Source: Cyanoderma ruficeps (Eukaryota > Chordata > Aves > Passeriformes > Timaliidae). From it: 64,000 bases of DNA. Positions within the stretch are counted from its first letter, which is position 1, and every line of letters begins with the position of its first letter. Both the position numbers and the translations under genes were made by a program. The stretch is taken from NCBI GenBank assembly GCA_008694505.1, contig VZDJ01000090.1, forward strand, positions 8,549,521 to 8,613,520, written 5' to 3'. This document shows positions 59,872 to 64,000 of the stretch, one piece after another. The notes beneath the pieces are model-generated. The model was not told the DNA's origin, did no database searches, and worked only from the letters and a program-made list of their open reading frames with translations.

Positions 59872-60017
59872 GGCATACTTTATATTCTCCAGAAAATGAA
59901 GTATTCTGTATATATAAACAATATAAAAAGAATTGTGTATATATAAAGAAGTATATATAAAGAATATAAAAGCATACTTTATGTTCTCCAGAATATTGTC
60001 TATGAGCATGCCTTGCA
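59868..60017. repeat. AT-rich segment with flanking direct and inverted repeats
   Basis: A 22-bp direct repeat (GCATACTTTAT-A/G-TTCTCCAGAA; 59873-59894 and 59972-59993) brackets an AT-rich core with several TATATAAA-like units. Outside it a 9-bp inverted pair, GCAAGGCAT (59868-59876) and ATGCCTTGC (60009-60017), encloses the whole 150 bp. The arrangement could be slippage in AT-rich DNA or a decayed miniature inverted-repeat element. No target duplication is evident. Confidence 0.6.
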
Positions 60018-63000
60018 GGAAGGACTGACATATCACATGCAATGTACAAAGGCGTGCCAGAAATGGACAGTATTACAATGTTTGTTGTTGTTGATTTCAA
60101 ATCTAAATCTATTTTCAGGGAAAGAAGAAAACATGCTAAATATTTTAGTTTGTTTTTTTTTTTCTTTTCTAAGGGAGGAAGGAGGATACCTTCTTAGCTA
60201 ATTCAGGTCATGGTTTACTACCTAGTTTGTTAAGGATTTAAATCTTTAGGGGGTTTGCGTCCAAGTATTGCGTGTAACGGAACTCAATGGGGAGGTTTCA
60301 GCCCTAATTTTTGAATAAGAAACATCACAAGAAGTAGAGTACAGACTGAGTAATCAGCTCAGATGCCCCATGGAAAATTTGACTGAACTGGAAGTGATGT
60401 CAGATTCATGAACTAAAGTACTCTTTCCTTAAACTTCTAAAGAGGTCAGCACCCGGGCAATAGTAGGAGAGTGAAGTTGCTCCCACAAAAAAAAAGAAAA
60501 AAANACCCCAACCAAACAAAAAAAAAACCCGAAAAATCCCCAACCCCAAAGAAATCAGGATTTGTAAGACTGCATTGCTGTAGGAATTGTGGGTTTTACT
60601 TTTTGGGGAAGAGTAGATAAAGAGGTAGAAATTCAAGATAAAGCATTCTTTAAGGATAACTTTGTGGCTACTAAATTCAGGCTGAATACCCCAACTTTCC
60701 TGGGTTGTGCCTGTTGCTACCCAGTTCAAGGACAGGCAGGGAGGAAGGCAGTGCTTAGTCAAGTGTCATGAGACTTTACCAGCCCCGCTTCAATACTTGT
60801 GAGGATCAGCAGGAAGGAGGGTGGCACTTGACTCAGGCTGGCACTGTGCTGGCAGAATGCTGCCTGCTCAGAAGGAGACAATGTAGAGTGAGATACTCCC
60901 TCAGCTCAGGAAGGTGGGAAAGAAAGGAGTATGGAGGGAACTGTGTGGCCTTAAGCAGCCATTTAGACAGGCCCTAGGTTTTAGATCTCATATGGAAGGT
61001 AGAGACTGGCAGAAAACACGATGCCTGTGCATTTGTTGCACTGCTTTGGAGCAGAAGAGCAAGCAGGTGTTAGGGCTTGGGCCAGGGACTTTCTGGTAGC
61101 CCTTCTGGTTGCCTTGCTACAGGCGAGGCTTTGCCCGGCCTCACCAGGTGGATTTGGTCTGTGGGACTGGAGGCTGATGGAAAAGCTTGCAGGGCTGCTC
61201 TGTAAAATGCAAAATATGTGCCAACCTGAGGGAAAGAGTGTGGGAACTATGCCTCAGTGGTGAGGCTTGAGAATAAGTGAAAACAGGTAATACCACAAAG
61301 GGTAGCAGGTGTCTTATGGATCCTGGCTGTGGAAAGTAATTGGGAGGAGAGTTTAGTATAAAAAACCCCACCCTGGTCTTCTGGTGGAGGCACACAAGAT
61401 TTTGTCAGCTTAACACATCCTTTCTCTTTTCCCTTCTCTAGCTGTGTTTCTATCTCATTCTCAGCTTACAATATATTTAATATTTTTAAACTTTTCTTTT
61501 GTGTCCTTGCCATGGCACATGCTTTTTTGAGCATGTCACTGTGAGCTTTGTAGACAGTGTCGCTTGTTCCCTGCACAATTGCTCTGTTGCAGTGTGGTTT
61601 GTGAAACTGATTTTGTTTGCTGCTGCTGTTCTCTTCCCCCAAATATTTATCATAAGAGAAACAAAGGCTGTCATGGGATTTTTAAACTTAAGAGGTGGAG
61701 TGGGTTATTGAACATGTGAGACACGGAACTCTTTTAAAGTCCCTGAAAGAAATCTAGTTATTTTGTGTCTCTAATGTTTTCCTTGGTGTGCTTGAGCTGT
61801 CTGTAATTTATAATCAATTCAACCCTTCAAACATTTTAAATGAGAAAAATACCCCTAATCTATAGCAATAACTTCAATGTAGTGTATCTCCCCTGGTAAT
61901 AAAAACATTCTACAATATTTTAATCTAGTATTATGGAATACTCTTGGGTATTTTTTAAAATGAACATGAAGGCTGTATGCTGGAAGATGCTCCATGAAAA
62001 CAAATTGTATTATTAATCAAACCAAAACACAGAATTCTTCACATAGTGATTTTAAAATGCCCAAGACAGTCTTTAATTGAAATGTTACAGAAAATAACAG
62101 AATGAGAAACTGTGTACTTGGTGTTTAATTAGCTTTACAATGTATGCTCAGAAGCTTGTTAGATGGATCAAAATGCAACTATAGGATGTAAGAGTGTGTT
62201 GGCAACATAAGTTCACTTATGTCTTGTCCAATAATAAATTTTATCTTAGATTAATAAGAACCTTCTTAATTAAAGAGTCTTCCCTTGTTGCATGCCGAAA
62301 TGGCTGATGTTAAGTGCCATTTCCATTCATTGTTTCCCATTAACTTCAGCACTTGCTCTTTCTTATAAGCATTATCCGTCACACAAAGAAACCAGGTTTT
62401 AACAATGATTTTTCTCTTAGCACCTGTCATATAGTTGTGGTTTTTTTCATTTTTTTTCAGGTTTTTTTTCATTCTCTTATCTAAGTCCAGGCTGTATTTT
62501 AGCCTTCTGTGGCTGTGAAAAGGGTGCAGCAGATTTAAAGAACTCCCTGGAGGTAGGCACAAGAATGCCTTGTCCACTTTGTGGTTTTGCTCTGGGTCCT
62601 TTCCAAAGCTGAAGGAGGACACTGGACTTTGTCAAAAGGTCCAGCTTGTGGTCTTGCAGTAGTGATAGATAATGAATGACTGGAGAGGAATACAAGGACA
62701 GGAAAAATCCCTGATGGTGCATTCCTGTTATGCTCTGTCCGAATCACATTGCCGTGACCTTGTTCAAGCTGTGACCCTCCATGCTACCAAAAGCTACTTC
62801 CATAACTGGTCAGTGCTTGGGCCCTCAGGGGTTTTTCACCTGTGCCTACTCTCCTCTTGGGTTAGCAGAAGTGCTCTCCCATTCTACCCATCACAGTAGC
62901 TCCAGCTCTGCAGAGGCCCAGCTCTGCCCTGACACTGCTGCTTTGGCCTTGTTCTCCTCACTTTAGCACCAGATGATGAAGCTCCTGGCTATGTCTAGTG

Positions 63001-63142
63001 TGGTGGGGCCACAGGCTAAGTCAAATATAAGTAGTTTCTCTGCACCTGATAAAAGACTCTTCCCTCTTTTCTAACTTTATAGCAAGTTGTGTGGGATGGA
63101 TTATAGTACAGTGCTGGCACCCATCTTGTTACCAGAGCAATG
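60018..63142. other. Unique non-coding stretch
   Basis: A low-complexity A-rich/C tract with one ambiguous base (N at 60504) lies at about 60486-60552. 61800-62280 is AT-rich with no repeat structure. The GC-richer part at 60700-61260 has overlapping chance frames. No gene is recognised. Confidence 0.45.
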
Positions 63143-63479
63143 TAGCATGGCCTGGGTTAGAAGGGACCTTAAAGTTCATCTTGTTCCAACCCCCTGCCAT
63201 GGGCAGGGACACCTTCCACTGAACCAGGTTTTCAAGTTCCCATCCAACCTGCCATTGAACACTTCTAGAGATGGGGAGTCTTCAGCTTCTCTGAGTAACC
63301 TGTTCCAGTGCCCCACTACCCTCATCGTAAAGAATTTTTTCCTCATACCTAATCTAAACCTACTGTGTTTCAGTTTAAAGCCCCTGTCCTATCACTACAT
63401 GCTCTTGTAAGGAGTTCCTCTCCAGATGTCTTGTGGGTCCCCTCAGGTACTGAAATGCTACAGTAAGGTGACCTCAGAG
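63143..63479 (-). mobile_element. CR1 LINE, minus strand, left member of an inverted pair
   Basis: The inverted tail region comes first on the + strand (CTGGGTTAGAAGGGACCTTA, then TTGTTCCAACCCCCTGCCAT), followed by CTGTTCCAGTGCCCCACTAC and the inverted coding part, ending near GGTGACCTCAGAGC. It is a 5'-truncated CR1 of about 335 bp. Its truncated 5' end abuts the next CR1 almost directly. Confidence 0.93.
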
Positions 63480-63759
63480 CATGTGCTGGGCCTCACAGGA
63501 CAAGGGTAACAGTTTTAAACAAAGGAGGGTTGATTTAGAATAGATGTAAGGAAGAAATTTTTAAAAGGAGGGCGATAAACCACTGGAAAAGGTTGCCCAG
63601 AGAGGTGGTAGATGCCTTGTCCCTGGAAACATCAAGGGTCGGGTCGGACCGGGCTCTGAGCACCCTGATCTAGTTGAAAAAGTCCCTGCTTCTGACTTCA
63701 GGTGGGTTGGATTAGATAGTCTTTAAGGGCCCTTTTCAACTCAAACTATTCCATGATAC
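63480..63759 (+). mobile_element. CR1 LINE, plus strand, right member of an inverted pair
   Basis: It begins near ACAGGACAAGGGTAACAG and continues through GATTTAGAATAGATGTAAGG, GGTTGCCCAGAGAGGTGGTA and GGTTGGATTAGATAGTCTTT, ending CTATTCCATGATA at about 63759. It overlaps in family coordinates with the left copy, and both retain 3' ends, so these are two insertions and not one inverted element. Confidence 0.92.
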
Positions 63760-64000
63760 ACCCCAAAAGGGCAAGTAAAGATGGTGAGCAATAATCTTGC
63801 TCCTATTCAAGTGCCATTTCATATCTGAAGCAAATGTTTGGGATGACTTGCCTGCTGCTTTATTCTAGTTGGGCTCCTCTCTAATAGAAAGAATGCCTTA
63901 CCTGAATTCTGTAGGTGACAGTAGGTCAGGGCTCTCCCAGAATCCCTGCTATGGGCAGTGGGCTGCTGTGGGGGATGACAGGATATCTGTGGGGTTTGCT
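63760..64000. other. Unique sequence to the window end
   Basis: No feature is recognised in the last 240 bp. Confidence 0.5.

Noticed and set aside
1..64000. Prokaryotic features: operons, CRISPR arrays, insertion sequences, origins, riboswitches
   Set aside because: The sequence is vertebrate nuclear DNA by its repeats and CpG depletion; no regularly spaced repeats or dense coding are present.

Overview
The window looks like 64 kb of ordinary nuclear DNA from a bird, most likely intergenic or deep intronic. The evidence for a bird is the repeat content. Nearly every recognisable mobile element is a 5'-truncated CR1 LINE with the usual avian 3' ends (the 'ggttggactagatgatct...' region and the ATTCTRTGA-type tail), and there are no mammalian-type SINE or L1 copies. 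A single solo LTR (55485-56178) belongs to a TGTCTTGG.../...GGACA type that I associate from memory with songbirds, so a passerine is a reasonable guess but not proven. I recognise no protein-coding gene, rRNA, tRNA, operon or CRISPR array. The open frames present are short, overlap frames on the other strand and carry no domain I know.

Layout. 1-2.4 kb: unique sequence. 2.4-2.7 kb: CR1 (+). 4.34-4.96 kb: a compact CpG-rich block. 6.30-6.48 and 7.74-7.90 kb: two direct copies of an unidentified repeat of about 170-180 bp. 8-17.3 kb: mostly unique, with a (TC)n tract and short palindromes. 17.3-18.0 kb: the longest CR1 (+), with a decayed reverse-transcriptase C-terminus. 18-26.8 kb: AT-rich unique DNA with a C-rich G-quadruplex-type motif, a palindromic homeodomain-like site, an old MIR/L2-like remnant and two intervals with exon-like splice signals. 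26.9-27.2 kb: CR1 (+) lacking its tail. 34.8-35.2 kb: CR1 (-). 30.99 and 37.19 kb: a second unidentified dispersed repeat pair. 41.6-41.8 kb: short CR1 (+). 44.2-44.9 kb: a second CpG-rich block with a 140-codon open frame. 46.8 kb: a second MIR/L2-like remnant. 49.6-50.2 kb: CR1 (-) with an internal tandem duplication. 55.3-56.4 kb: a CR1 split by the solo LTR, with a perfect 5-bp target duplication GTACC. 57.2 kb: a CR1 tail scrap. 63.1-63.8 kb: two CR1 copies head to head.

No genes cooperate here. What the window does show is layered transposon history (old MIR/L2-like scraps, several CR1 insertions, then an LTR inside a CR1, then LTR-LTR recombination) and a few non-repeat signals that may be regulatory: two CpG-rich blocks, some palindromes, and some strong splice-site combinations. 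No previously undescribed system is evident. The least explained items are the 6.3/7.7 kb repeat pair, the 31.0/37.2 kb repeat pair and the two CpG-rich blocks. All identity estimates were made by eye without alignment software.
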